This document shows, in pieces, positions 22,601-45,030 of a stretch of DNA of 64,000 bases; within the stretch, counting starts at the first letter, position 1, and every line of letters starts with the position of its first letter. Location of the stretch: the NCBI RefSeq assembly GCF_000499845.2, contig NC_023755.2:3276087-3340086 (forward strand), read 5' to 3'. The translations under genes and the position numbers were made by a program. The stretch comes from Phaseolus vulgaris (taxonomy: Eukaryota; Streptophyta; Magnoliopsida; Fabales; Fabaceae). Under the pieces are notes generated by a model, which saw only the letters and a program-made list of their open reading frames with translations, had not been told where the DNA came from and did not search any database.

Positions 22601-24894
22601 ATAGCAGAAATGTGGTCGTAGTTCTGCACTTGTCAACTTCCATAACAACTTAAGATATCCCTTCAAGATGAAGTATAAATCAACATCAAAATATCTTGAA
22701 ACACAAGTTAATTGAGTTAATTCAATCAATGTAATAACTAATTATTTTGTCTTTAAAATTATTTTTTTAATAATTTTTTTTCGTAGTGTAATGATTATCT
22801 TCAATTTTATATTCTTAAAAACCAAAAGGTGTACAAATAATCAAATTATTTATAATACAAGTATAATAATAATTTATTTAAATTCAAATATTTAAGCAAT
22901 CTCGAAGTATTAATTTAAGGGCACTTGAAACAAATAATCATAAATTATTGAAACTTTTATAATCGGGTTAAGAATTCCCTTTTCATTTTTTCCATTAATA
23001 ATGTTCGATGTGGTAATTGGTTCTTCCCAGTTTTTTCCCTGCATATTTGTTTACTTTATTTACAATACATCTTAAATAATAAATAAGAGATTTAAAATAT
23101 ACTATTTTTTTTGTATACCTTTATAAATAATTAAAGAAACTAGTATTTTTTTACTGCTCTTATATAGATATATAAATATTTTTATTCTTATAAATATAAT
23201 TAATTTTATTACTTAATGTAATAACACATAACAAATATTATAAAAATTAATAAAATATAACTAATTTATTTATATACTTTTTTTTATAATTTTACTTTTT
23301 TATTAATAGTTATTATAATTTTTAACTTTTTAAGTACATACTTTATTTTATCATGTGATTTTCATATTCATGAATGTCGGCACATTTCATGCTGCTTTTG
23401 TTATTATACTGCGCTTTGGAGCCAACATCATCATCAAGTAAAAAAATTATTTAAAAAATAAATTAAAATTAAACACATATTATCGTATCAAAATTCATCT
23501 TAATAATATTTTAAATTAATTGTATTATTTATTATTGAACCATCTATAAATATTTTCTTTAAATTAAAATAATTCAATTTGGTAATTTCTTATAATATTT
23601 TAATATACTAAATTCATGTTACTAATATACTATTAAATTGTCATTATTTTTAAACTATCAATTATGTCCTTGTTATGTTAAAAGCATGAATATATAGTTT
23701 TTTAAAACATTATATTTTATATTATTATTGATTTTAAGTTGTTAGTAACTAATAAATAGTTATTTATATTTTATATTATTATTGATTTTAAGTTGTTATT
23801 AACTAATAAATAGTTATTAGTAATTGATAAATACATTAAGGATATAGAGTTTTGTTGGATTTTATTTATTGTAACAAAGTAACAACTTATTTGAATTGTA
23901 GAAGTTAACAATGGTTATAGGTGCATAAAATTATTAAAATAATAAATAAATTAACTTTCTATATTTTAGAATGATATGTTTTAGAATCTTTGAAATAATC
24001 ACTAAAACCATGAAATAAAATAGATAAATTTTCTACATAAAGTAAAATTGCTGTAACCATATTGCATCCTTAAATTCTTAATAATGGCCTTATAATAGAC
24101 TATTACTATTATTAAATTTATGTAACAATATTTAATTCATATTCCATGTATGTATTTATATACTAGTTGACAAGTGACAGCTACTTGATGATTTATATAG
24201 TAGATGTCGTTTTGGGAATAGCAATCCTATTTTATAAAAAACCTTACAATTTTTTTTATAATAATTTATTAACTGAAAATTTAACATTTACCTTACTTAC
24301 CTTAAAGAGAAAACATTACATTCTTAAAAAAAAAACAAAATACTAATGTCTCAAGCGAACCTAATTGCATTATTTTTTACCTTATCCTTTTCTTAGAAAT
24401 TTTATTTATAAAATTTTAATTTTTAATAAATTTTATTTTTAAAAAGTGGAGTCATTCGGAGTCCATTGATATCATGATCATTTAAAATTTATAGATATTT
24501 TGTTGTATTTATCATGTTATCAAACATGTATAAATCTATCTATAATATATAATCTCACATACAAATTAACAATTTTGATATGATAAATGGGTTGGACATT
24601 TCACATTTCATAAAATAAAGATATTTTATAATATATAATTACATGAAACTTCATCTTATAAACCAATTTTATAATTTCAATTAAACTTAAATTTCAGATA
24701 TTTACCCTAATTTTTATGTCAAACTAAAATTAAATTTAAATGAATTTTTTTTACAAAATAATAACTCTACAGAGACGTCAAATGTTGTGTCGTGTCATTG
24801 CTTGATTTGGGTCTATAAAAATGGTTAACTAAAAGCAGAAAAATCGTTAGAATCAGTGAACTGAAGAAGACCGTGCTGAGAGAGCGAGTTGATA
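19676..24894. other. 5.2-kb intergenic region without a recognisable gene
   Basis: The first few hundred bases hold the NAA10 3' UTR; the last few hundred hold the promoter of the beta-glucosidase gene. Between them is AT-rich DNA. A somewhat GC-richer patch at about 19940-20200 (GCTATGTGGAGCGGTATCG) resembles hAT-type repeat wording, and about 22250-22510 holds a C/T-rich stretch with GCTCCCCCTGAGCTTG, possibly retroelement debris. Neither could be resolved. Confidence 0.45.
23711..23819. repeat. 55-bp tandem duplication
   Basis: TATATTTTATATTATTATTG starts at 23711 and 23766, and the units match to AATAGTTAT with one or two differences. Confidence 0.85.
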
Positions 24895-33251
<8,357 letters not shown>

Positions 33252-34133
33252 TTCATCACTTTCTTCACTGCCTCTTACTCTACTACCTCTAAATAAGGAA
33301 TTGAAGCTTTCTGTGTGCTCTGTAATGTCATTTCTCTGCATTTTCATTGTCTCTCACTATCCAACTTCATTCTCAACTGTGTCACAACATTCTTATTTTC
33401 ATATTTAATTCTCTTGCTTTTAATGTGACTGTCGCAAATAGAGATCTTATCATAAAACTGAACTAAATTTTAAAAGTAAACTGAGAAAATTGAATTGTAT
33501 AAGAATTAAACTGAAGTACTTTAAATTGTTTGAGTTATTACTCAGATATTTTATTTTAAAATGTAGTTTACAATCTCATATATTGTTACTCCTCTCACAA
33601 ATTTATAATCAACCGTGGTAGACATATTAGGTTTTCCTCTCGCATATAACTCATAAGCAATACAATAATATGGATCAATTTTGAAGTGTGAAACCGCAAT
33701 CAAAAGAATCCAACAGTCTTTAATTTTAATTGATTATCAATTTTTTAGATCGATTTTTTTTTATTTTTCTTTGTATCGATTTAATTCTTAACACCCCTAG
33801 ATTAAACCTTTAAATTATAATTTCAATTCAGCATTATTATACATATTAAATTTTATCAAATGTAACATTGTGGAACTCATAATTATTATTCATATAATAT
33901 TTAAATATAAGTTATATTAATCATCATTTTTTCCACATAAAACTCATTTGTTTTAATGTCCACTCTATATTTCAACCATTATCCCTATAATCAAGTTCAT
34001 TAATAATACTAAACTTAAGCAAGAAAATAACATGTTGATTAACATGAAAGCTTTTTTAATAAAAAAATGAAAATAAATGAAAGCTTTTATAAAAAAAATA
34101 AAAAAAATAAAATTTCATGTGAATAGGATGTCT

Positions 34134-34136
<3 letters not shown>

Positions 34137-34197
<61 letters not shown>
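34137..34197. repeat. (AT)n microsatellite, about 30 units
   Basis: Uninterrupted AT run. The duplicate at about 45655 has only ATACATATGTATATAC at this place. Confidence 0.97.
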
Positions 34198-34198
<1 letters not shown>

Positions 34199-34688
34199 TC
34201 ATTTGTGTTCCAATACCCGATTTGAAAAATTGGATACTACCTATATTTATACGTGTCAAAAGTTAATGTTGAGAGTTTATGTTAAAATCGAAATGAGTTA
34301 GAACAATACCTACAAGTACATATTTATTTTTCATTTTTAATAAAAAATTTAAAAGTAATAAAATGAATTGAAAAAACATTATAAAATGCAACAAAGTAAA
34401 AATTAAAATTTAATTAAATAATCTTGAAGAAATATCTAAATATTTTACGATATTAATCACCCAAAATAATTAAGAAGTAAAACCCTTGCATTTTTTCTTT
34501 TCTCCCTTTATTGTAATATCCGAATTAACTAATATTTTTATTCTCTTTTCTTCATCCTTTTTTTTCTAACAAAAGAAACCATATTTAGATTTTTCAAAAA
34601 AAAAAAATCTCCTTTAATGTAACACTTAATTTAGAGTGTTTTTCTCTCTCTCTTTTCCCCAAACAATTGTATTTTCAATGCTATTAAA

Positions 34689-34689
<1 letters not shown>

Positions 34690-34722
<33 letters not shown>
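34690..34722. repeat. (AT)n microsatellite, about 16 units
   Basis: Uninterrupted TA/AT run; the corresponding place in the duplicate (about 46192) has a much shorter run. Confidence 0.95.
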
Positions 34723-34725
<3 letters not shown>

Positions 34726-35154
34726 TACATATTTTGATGGACATTTATACTTACAATTTTTTAAGTCTTTCCTAGAAGAAGAAAAAATATATTATTAAGG
34801 TGTTTTGTTATCCGGCTTCGAGACGACTGAAAATGAAGGAGAGAAGATATTGAGAAAAGATAGTTGTTTGAGTTGAATACACTAACAAGAGAGAGTCAAA
34901 AGTTTGAACAAAAATTATTCAAAATAATCAATTTTATTCAAAATAATACATTAGAAGGAGAATATAAATATGAGATTACTAAATAGGGTGTTATTGAGTA
35001 TTGAAATTTTTTTTGAAAAAAAGGATAATTAGTTTAGACAATTAAAATTAAGATTTTATACTCAAATAATTAAGCATAAGTTAATTTATATGTGAGCAAG
35101 GTTACAATTTTCGATAAGATACCCGAGATTTTACTTAATTATAAAGTTAGAAGA

Positions 35155-36289
35155 ATTAAATATTTAACCAAAAAGTTGCAGCTTGTGTGGAAAGCGCTTG
35201 GATCATGGAAAATTATACCTCTTTGGCAAGGGCTTTTATGAGTTTGAGTTTTCTTCTTTAGAAGACATGAGGTGGGTTTTTGGGGTTGACTCCTAAGAGT
35301 TATCTTCTGGTTTCTTGAGATTGTTTGCATGGAAAAAGAATTTTGTTCCATCTACTATGAAAAACACTAAAATCCTGACCTAGGTTAGAATTTACCATTT
35401 GCCTTTAGAATATTGGAGATCACAGGCTATATTTTCTATTACTAGAGGTATGGGTACTCGTTTTTCTTTGGATGATCATACTATGAAGAAACTTAGGGTT
35501 TTTTGTTGGGTGCTTGTGGATATTGATCTTTTGTTCCCTCTTCCTAATCAACTATTGGTTGAACATTCATGTGGAATATGAGTGGCTCCCTCCATTTATA
35601 GTGGAGGTTTGCATATATGTTTTATGTGTACGTTCTGTGAAAAGTAGGAGGAATCTATTCACCATTTATTTTTTAAATGTCCTAATGCTATGCATATTTG
35701 GAGTTAGTTCGAAAATTTTTCCTTACTTCTCATTTCTCTAATGTGGATGATCTCCTTTATTTTATTAAGAGTGATGGTAGTCCTTTGGTTAATTTGATTA
35801 AACTTTTTATGATAACTTTTTCTATTTGAATGATATGACGTTTGGGAATTATGCTAGATTTCAGGTTAAAATTGATGTTTTTAGGGTCATTTCGATCATT
35901 AAAGATCTCACTTGTCTAGTGGGTAATTCATCTGAAAACTTTATGCGAAATAATATGTTTGATTTCAACGTGCTTAAGTTTTTTGGTATTAATACTTGTC
36001 GTGGTAAAGTTCTATCTCCTTTTCGTGTTCAATTGGAGTTTTCTTCTCCAAGTTGGGTTAAAATAAACACTGATGGTGCTGTTATGGGTTCTCCTGTCTT
36101 GCTACCTGTGGTAGTATTTGCTGTGGGAGTATGGAAGAATTTATTGGGGGTTTCTTTACTTTCCTTGATGTTCAGACTGCTTTGGTTGTTGAGTTATGGA
36201 GTTATACGTGCTATTGAACAAACTCAAAAGATGGATCTTACTAGTTTATGGCTTGAATGTGATTATGTCTTGGTTTGTGTTGCATTTAC
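35155..36289 (+). mobile_element. LINE (non-LTR retrotransposon) remnant, left part
   Basis: Broken reading frames carry first an ORF1-like DUF4283 segment (LWKALGSWKIIPL, about 35180-35600, with PLEYWRSQAIFSITRG). After a large internal deletion comes the zinc-binding end of the reverse-transcriptase ORF (about 35600-35800) and a plant LINE RNase H domain (WVKINTDGAVMG from 36053, then SLWLECDYVLV). The polymerase core is missing. The RNase H frame is cut at 36289 by the copia insertion and resumes at 39834. Confidence 0.75.
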
Positions 36290-36607
36290 TGTTGGGAAAA
36301 ACGGGTAATTTTCCCACTAAAACAAAACCCTAACAGAGCTACCCGACAAATAATATTGAATAAATAAAGCGGAAAAATAAAAGAGATAAAGAGGAAAAAC
36401 ACACCCGAAAATTGTTAACGGAGTTCGGCCTGTTTAGCCTAATCTCCGAGCACAACAAAAACAACTCCCTTTTATTATTATGAGAGAAGATATTACAAAT
36501 TGGGATATATAACAGTGAAGGAGGAGAGTTTAATTTATAATCCTCAAACCCCATTCCCAAACAATGAACCCATCGATGTGGGACTTGGGATTAAGCCAAA
36601 ATCAACA
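36290..36607 (-). repeat. 3' LTR of the copia element
   Basis: 318 bp; the left copy in plus-strand order and the 3' LTR of this minus-strand element. Next to the polypurine tract at 36610-36621. Confidence 0.93.
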
Positions 36608-36740
36608 AATCTCCACCTTGGCTTAATTTCAAGTCCCACCTAAAACAAATCTTCTCAAAACATAACAAAAACAAATTTTATAGTGCTTCAAATTTGCGCC
36701 TCCGGGCGCCAACTTCAAATGTGCAAAATATTAACCAAGT

Positions 36741-39431
36741 CTAAACAATGTTCAAACTTGGCCCTTGTAACCACCTTGCCTTGTAGCGAACATCTTCTTT
36801 ATTAGAAAATTCTTCTTTCTTTGCAAATACCCATTTGCACCCAATTGCCTTCTTACCTTTTGGTAATTGTGCCAACTTCCACGTCTTGTTCTTCTTCAAA
36901 GACTGCATCTCCTCTCCCATCGCACCCGCCCAATTACCACTCTCTGAACTCATAATGGCTTATGGGTAAGTGGATGGAATGTCATCAACAACTGGAAGTG
37001 CATAGGCAACCATATCCATGAAACGAGCAGGCTTCTGAATATCTCGTCTCTGTCTTCTAACTGCAATTGGCGCTGATTGTTGTTGAGATTCTTGGGTAGG
37101 AACCTCTTCCTCATCTGACTCTTCTTCTGCCATAGGAGAGTCACTTGTGGTATTTCGTGTTGGGATCACCACTGTCGGCTCAAACTCCACCTGCTTCCGG
37201 GCACACTCCACCTGTTGCGGAGTACTATCAGCTCCTTCTGGATTTACCTTCTTTAACATGGTAGATTCATCAAAGGTAACATCCCTGCTGATAATCGTCT
37301 TCTTTGCCTCTAGACACCACAAACGGTATCCCTTCACTCCAAGACTAAAGCCCATGAAAAGAGCCTTCTTTGCCCGTGGATCCAACTTTGATTCAATCAC
37401 ATGATAATATGCAATAGAACCAAAAACATGCAAAGAATCATAATCAGTTGCAGGTTTTCCAGACCATACCTCTAACGGGGTTTTGCCATCTATAGCAGAT
37501 GATGGCAAACGATTAATGAGATGTTGAGCGTATGTCACAGCCTCAGCCCAAAACTCTCTGCGTAACTCAGCATTAGACAACATACAACGAACTTTCTCCA
37601 CAAGTGTCTTGTTCATACGCTCCAAAACCCCATTCTGCTGTGGTGTTTTTCTAACAGTGAAGTGCCGAACTATGCCACAATCTTGGCATACCTTCAGGAA
37701 CGGATCACTCTTGTATTCTCCTCCATTGTCTGTTCGGAGAACCTTAATCTTCCTTCCTGTCTAGTTTTCAACTTCAGCTTTCCACTTAAGGAAAATTTCA
37801 AGCACATCATTTTTGTTCTTCATAGTAAACACCCAAACTCTCCTGGAAAAATCATCAACAAAAGTGACAAAATAATGCCTACCTCCGATTGACGGAGTCT
37901 TGGCAGGTCCCCACACATCTGAATGCACATAATCCAGAATACCCTTGGTATTGTGAATTGCAGTGCCAAACTTCACTCTTCGTTGTTTTCCCATAACACA
38001 ATGCTCACAAAATTCAAGTTTGCAAGCCTTCGTACCTTTCAACAATCCCTGCTTGGTAAGAATTTGCAAGGATTTCTCTCCAGCATGTCCCAACCTCATA
38101 TGCCACAACTTCGTTGCCTCAGCATCCTTCTTAGAGCTAGAAGTTGTTGCCGCTACTGCCCCCACCACTGTACTACCTTGGTAGTAATACAAATTGTTCT
38201 TCCTCACGCCTTTCAACATCACCAGTGCTCCTGAAGTTGCTTTAAGAATTCCATCTCGCATCGTCACAACTAGGCCTTTAGATTCTAAACCCCCCAATGA
38301 GATGAGATTCTTCTTCAACTTTGGCACGTACTGTACATCCCGCAAAATTCTGGTGGATCCATCATGATTCCGCAACTTGATTGAACCTATCCCAGTTGTC
38401 TTACATGGATTATCATTACCCATGTAAACAACCCCGCCATCGAGTTCTTGAAATTCAAAGAACCATTCCCGAATGGGACACATATGATAGGTACAACTTG
38501 AATCCAATATCCACTCATCTGGATACGATGATGCTGAAAGCGAGACAATTAAAGAGATATCTGATTCCACATCACTTTTGCATTCTGCAACATTTGCATC
38601 TTGCGGAACCTTCCCTTTCTTCTGCAGTTTTGGACAGTCTTTCTTCCAGTGTCCTTTCTCATGACAGAAAGCACACTCATCTTTGGCAACGGCTCGACCT
38701 TTAGACTTAGACATCCCTCTTCTCTCCTTTGTTTGGCTTTGTTGACGACCTCTTGCCACCAATGCTTATTCTGATGTCGTTGATTTGGTTTTCATCTTAT
38801 CCTGCTTTCTCAATTCATGACTATATAAAGCAGAACAAACAACATCTAACGACACATTCTCCTTCCCGTGAAGGAGCGTAGTCTCCAAATGTTCAAATTC
38901 ATCAGGAAGAGATGATAACAACATCAAAGCCAAATCCTCATCCTCAAACTTCACATCTAAATTCAACAGGTCTGCTACTAATTGATTAAACATAGTGATG
39001 TGTGCATTCATAGTAGTACCTTGTTGGTAGTCAAATCGGAACAACCTTTTCTTCATTAGGAGCTTGTTCTGACCACTCTTCTTCAGAAACTTGTCCTCCA
39101 ATGCCTTCCACAGTTTGTGTGCAGAAGTCTCGTTTTTTACAGCGTACTTCTGCTCTCTGGACAGGCAGGATCGAATAGTTCCGCATGCCAACCGGTTGAT
39201 GATGCTCCAATCTTTCTCCTCTACCTCTTTTGGTTTCTCTCCTTCAATAGCAATATCAAGACCTTGCTAAAAAAAAGAGTCCAAGACCTCTCCTTGCCAC
39301 ATGCCAAAATGTCCAGTGCCATCAAATATTTCCACCGCCAATTTCAAGGTGGACACCGGGAACCTCGACCATGATGAAGAGGAGCCCGACACTCTGGATA
39401 CATCCTTGGCTTCTTCTTCTTGATTTGCCAT
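36741..39431 (-). pseudogene. copia gag-protease-integrase polyprotein, one frame with nonsense codons
   Basis: Translation starts at an ATG at 39431-39429 (MANQEEEAKDVS) and stays in one frame to about 36741. Only nonsense codons interrupt it: TAG 39269-39267, TAA 38768-38766, TAG 37763-37761 and TAA 36962-36960. Domains in order: gag (KLWKALEDKFLKKSG, zinc knuckle CAFCHEKGHWKKDC), protease (WILDSSCTYHMC, where the usual DSG is DSS), GAG-pre-integrase HHCC (LWHMRLGHAGEKS ... FCEHCVMGK), integrase DDE core (HSDVWGP, RTDNGGEY, TPQQNGVMERMN), and the first part of reverse transcriptase (AMGEEMQSLKKNKTW, GCKWVF, VRYKAR). It then breaks off before the YVDD motif. Three of the four stops are where Gln codons are expected, consistent with C-to-T changes. 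Confidence 0.9.
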
Positions 39432-39510
39432 TACAAACTCAAAATATAATATTCAATATTACAAATAATTTCAAACAACCCAAGGCGAACCTTCGGCTCT
39501 TGATACCACT

Positions 39511-39828
39511 TGTTGGAAAAAACGGGCAATTTTCCCACTAAAACAAAACCCTAACAGAGCTACCCGACAAATAATATTGAATAAATAAAGCGGAATAATA
39601 AAAGAGATAAAGAGGAAAAACACACCCGAAAATTGTTAACGGAGTTCGGCCTGTTTAGCCTAATCTCCGAGCACAGCAAAAACAACTCCCTTTTATTATT
39701 ATGAGAGAAGATATTACAAATTGGGATATATAACAGTGAAGGAGGAGAGTTTAATTTATAACCCTCAAACCCCATTCCCAAACAATAAACCCATCGATGT
39801 GGGACTTGGGATTAAGCCAAAATCAACA
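39511..39828 (-). repeat. 5' LTR of the copia element
   Basis: 318 bp, followed on the minus strand by the tRNA-iMet primer-binding site at 39495-39508. Confidence 0.93.
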
Positions 39829-39833
39829 TTTAC

Positions 39834-40150
39834 TACTAGGACTATTGTTCCTTGGACGCTTTGTAATAGGTGAGATACTTGTTTTAACTATTGTGGAAAA
39901 ATCAGATTTAGGATTTCTCTCATTTTTTCGTGAGAGAATACATATGTATAAACTTGCTAACTTAGACTTTATTCATAGAGAATATTTTCATTGATATCAT
40001 AGGTTTTAATCTAATTTTTTCTTAAAATTTTTATAAATAGATATAAATTACCTATGTATAATTTCCGTTAATATATGAGTTTTGATATAATCTTTCATAT
40101 TTTCCTTATTTTTTTTAATAATATTTTTTATGTTGTAGTAGATGAATGTT
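39834..40150 (+). mobile_element. LINE remnant, right part
   Basis: Removing the copia element and one TTTAC copy restores the RNase H frame across the junction (VAFTTRTIVPWTLCNR). The rest of the LINE ORF end follows in pieces (FREG, YKLANLDFIHREYFH). The 3' limit is approximate; AT-rich sequence continues. Confidence 0.65.
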
Positions 40151-40239
40151 GTTCCTTAAAATATAAGTCTATTTGAGATATAAAGTATCCTAATAATGCT
40201 AATACGAGTGTTTCATAAAAAAAAACCTATAAAATAAAA

Positions 40240-41020
40240 ATAAGTAAAACTAATTTTATTTAATTATAGAATTTTGACGGTGAAAAATATTAGATTATGA
40301 TGTGACAGTGATGATGATAAAAATAGTATAATAATGGTAGTTTAATAATGAGATGACAAAATGATAACAATTAAGATATATAATATAATATACAAATAAT
40401 TATGATAATAACTATACATAATAATAACTGTTAAAACAACAACAATAGTGCATATTTGCTATAATAAAAAGAAAGAGACAATATACACGATAATATTATT
40501 AAAAAAGACAACAATAAAATTTTAAAGATACATGTATATTTTCCTTCGTCTACATAAACTTGTAATAATATATCTTTTTTAAGACTCATTTTTCAATTTA
40601 AATTGATGTAAAGTAAAAAATGTGAACTTTATTTTCTTTCATTACCCAATAACATTAAAATGAGAATGGTTGGTTACACTACATTTTTATTTATTTTATT
40701 TTAGTTTTTCAATAAAAATATGAATAGTTTGGTTTGGATTCTTTTTACAAAATTAGTTCTGCAAGAAAACATAAAAAGAGTAATGGAATTGGATTTTTAA
40801 AGAAAAAAACATTTTTTTTCAGCCATGCCAAATTATAATTAATCAATTCACAAACCATTTTTATCTATTTAAACCAAAATTAGTGTCAGAACATTCTAGA
40901 TTGAAGTTGCACACGCGAAACAGCTTGACCCGGAAATTAGTAACCGGGCGTAAGTAAATGGTTCGGGTCAGATTGACCCGGAAATCCATTGAAACAGGTT
41001 TTGATATTTTTTAACGGCCG
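40240..41020 (+). promoter_or_regulatory. upstream region of PRP18, present twice in the window
   Basis: This AT-rich region precedes PRP18 directly and is matched over about 770 bp by 61352-62130. It ends with GC-richer wording (CCGGGCGTAAGTAA, TTGACCCGGAAATCCATTG). Compared with the other copy, about 50 bp are missing here after TTAGTGTCA (about 40887). It holds the PRP18 promoter by position. Confidence 0.6.
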
Positions 41021-41060
41021 AAAAAAATTAAAATCACACTCTCCACCACCGCGTGATCTG

Positions 41061-41091
41061 AAACCCTACCACCGCATCATCAGAAACCCTA
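41061..41091 (+). promoter_or_regulatory. two telo-box motifs in the PRP18 leader
   Basis: AAACCCTA occurs at 41061-41068 and 41084-41091, the second touching the start codon. Telo-boxes near start sites are common in plant housekeeping genes for RNA and protein synthesis, which suits a splicing factor. Confidence 0.6.
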
Positions 41092-41092
41092 G

Positions 41093-42328
41093 ATGGATCT
41101 TCTGAAGCAAGAGCTTCTCAAGAAGCGTCAATCTCTGGTGCAAGCCACCGGCGGCAAGAAATTCTTCAAGCGCTCCGAGATCCAACAAAAGGAAATCCAG
41201 AAACTCCGCGAGCAAGAGAAGCGCGAATTGGAAGCCAAGTCGCAAAAGCGCCAGGCAACGTCCTCCGACGCTGCCACCGCCGCCCCCACCTCCTCGACTA
41301 CCGCCTCCGCCTCATCCTCCTCCGCCGTCGCCGCCGCCTCCACCTCCCTCACCAACGAACAAAACATCGACAATCTCGTCCTCCCGAAACCCGAGGTCAT
41401 CCGTCGCCTCCGCTTCCTCAAGCAGCCGGTCACGCTCTTCGGGGAGGACGACGATGCCAGGCTGGACCGCCTGAAGCACGTTCTGAAAGCTGGCGCGTTT
41501 GAGGTGGACAGCGACATGACCGAGGGGCAGACCAACGACTTCCTGCGCGACATCGCTGAGCTCCGGAAGCGCCAGAAGACCGGGATCATTGGCGAGAGGA
41601 AGCGCCAGAAGCCCGACGACGGCGCCGCCGAGGACCGCGAGGGTGGAGGTGGCGACGACGACTTGAGCGAGGGAGGCTCCAGTGGCGCCGATGCCGATAA
41701 AGATTTGAAGCGTATGAAGGCGAATTTTGAAGATCTGTGCGACGAGGATAAGATTCTGGTGTTTTTTAAGAAACTCTTGAACGAGTGGAAGCAGGAGTTG
41801 CACGAGAAGGCTGAGTCGGAGAAGCGCACGGCTAAGGGGAAGTCCATGGTTGCTACCTTTAAGCAGTGCGCGCGGTACTTGAATCCGCTGTTCAAGTTTT
41901 GTAGGAAGAAGGTTCTTCCTGATGACATTCGACAGGCGCTGTTGGTGGTGGTTGAATGCTGTATGAAGCGAGATTATCTGGCTGCAATGGACCAGTATAT
42001 CAAGATGGCCATCGGGAATGCACCCTGGCCTATTGGAGTCACTATGGTTGGTATTCATGAAAGATCTGCCCGTGAAAAGATCTACACTAACAGTGTTGCT
42101 CACATCATGAATGACGAAACCACTCGCAAGTACTTGCAATCCATTAAGAGGTTAATGACATTTTGCCAACGGCGTTATCCGACATTGCCGTCTAAAGCAG
42201 TCGAGTTTAACAGTTTGGCAAATGGCAGTGATTTACAGTCACTTCTTGCAGAAGAGAGATTTAGTGGGGTCAACCAGACAACATCTGAGGAGAGGTTTAG
42301 GATAATGCCTGCTCCAAGAGACAGCTAG
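41093..42328 (+). CDS. PRP18: pre-mRNA-splicing factor 18
   Basis: A single uninterrupted ORF of 411 residues. Prp18 acts in the nucleus in the second catalytic step of splicing, in yeast together with Slu7, helping to dock the 3' splice site. The N-terminus is basic and helical (KQELLKKRQSLVQATGGKKF), then an Ala/Ser/Thr-rich linker (about residues 55-90). An SFM/PRP4-type motif follows (PKPEVIRRLRFLKQPVTLFG, about 98-117), then an acidic region, and the C-terminal Prp18 helical domain (about 225-380) with AMGNAPWPIG-like wording seen here as AIGNAPWPIGVTMVGIHERS. No intron or frame damage. GC content is much higher than the flanks. A 3' UTR is expected to run to about 42490, where duplicated beta-glucosidase DNA begins. 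Confidence 0.96.
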   Translation: MDLLKQELLKKRQSLVQATGGKKFFKRSEIQQKEIQKLREQEKRELEAKSQKRQATSSDAATAAPTSSTTASASSSSAVAAASTSLTNEQNIDNLVLPKPEVIRRLRFLKQPVTLFGEDDDARLDRLKHVLKAGAFEVDSDMTEGQTNDFLRDIAELRKRQKTGIIGERKRQKPDDGAAEDREGGGGDDDLSEGGSSGADADKDLKRMKANFEDLCDEDKILVFFKKLLNEWKQELHEKAESEKRTAKGKSMVATFKQCARYLNPLFKFCRKKVLPDDIRQALLVVVECCMKRDYLAAMDQYIKMAIGNAPWPIGVTMVGIHERSAREKIYTNSVAHIMNDETTRKYLQSIKRLMTFCQRRYPTLPSKAVEFNSLANGSDLQSLLAEERFSGVNQTTSEERFRIMPAPRDS

Positions 42329-42494
42329 TTCGTCCATCTTTGCTGAAACGATGTCATCATATGATGTATACTATCTATGTCAAATTGCTACTATCCTTCC
42401 TAAGATCGGTTTGTTATGGCGAAAACATGTAAAATATTCTGATGTTGTTTTAATGTTTTCTTAATTCAGCGTCCATGGTTTTTTTACTGTAGAA

Positions 42495-45030
<2,536 letters not shown>

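Larger units (their letters stand above)
33252..35154. other. 3' flank of the beta-glucosidase gene, intergenic
   Basis: AT-rich, without genes. It contains two long AT microsatellites. Most of this flank is repeated at 45031-46309 and 49303-49690 as part of the segmental duplication. Confidence 0.6.
36290..39828 (-). mobile_element. young Ty1/copia element (3539 bp) with intact LTRs, lacking RT core and RNase H
   Basis: The LTRs (36290-36607 and 39511-39828, 318 bp each) begin TGTTG and end CAACA. The TSD is TTTAC (36285-36289 and 39829-39833). The LTRs differ at 6 of 318 positions by eye, 5 of them transitions. On the minus strand the order is LTR, primer-binding site TGGTATCAAGAGCC (39495-39508, tRNA-iMet type), gag-pol, polypurine tract AAGGTGGAGA (about 36610-36619), LTR. 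The internal region is about 2.9 kb, short for copia, because the polymerase core and RNase H were deleted. It therefore cannot move by itself but keeps all cis signals. Confidence 0.93.

Noticed and set aside
41128..42139. Two long antisense ORFs (266 and 275 codons) opposite PRP18
   Set aside because: They are mirror frames of a GC-rich exon with low-complexity Ser/Arg and Leu content and no recognisable domain; PRP18 on the plus strand explains the region.
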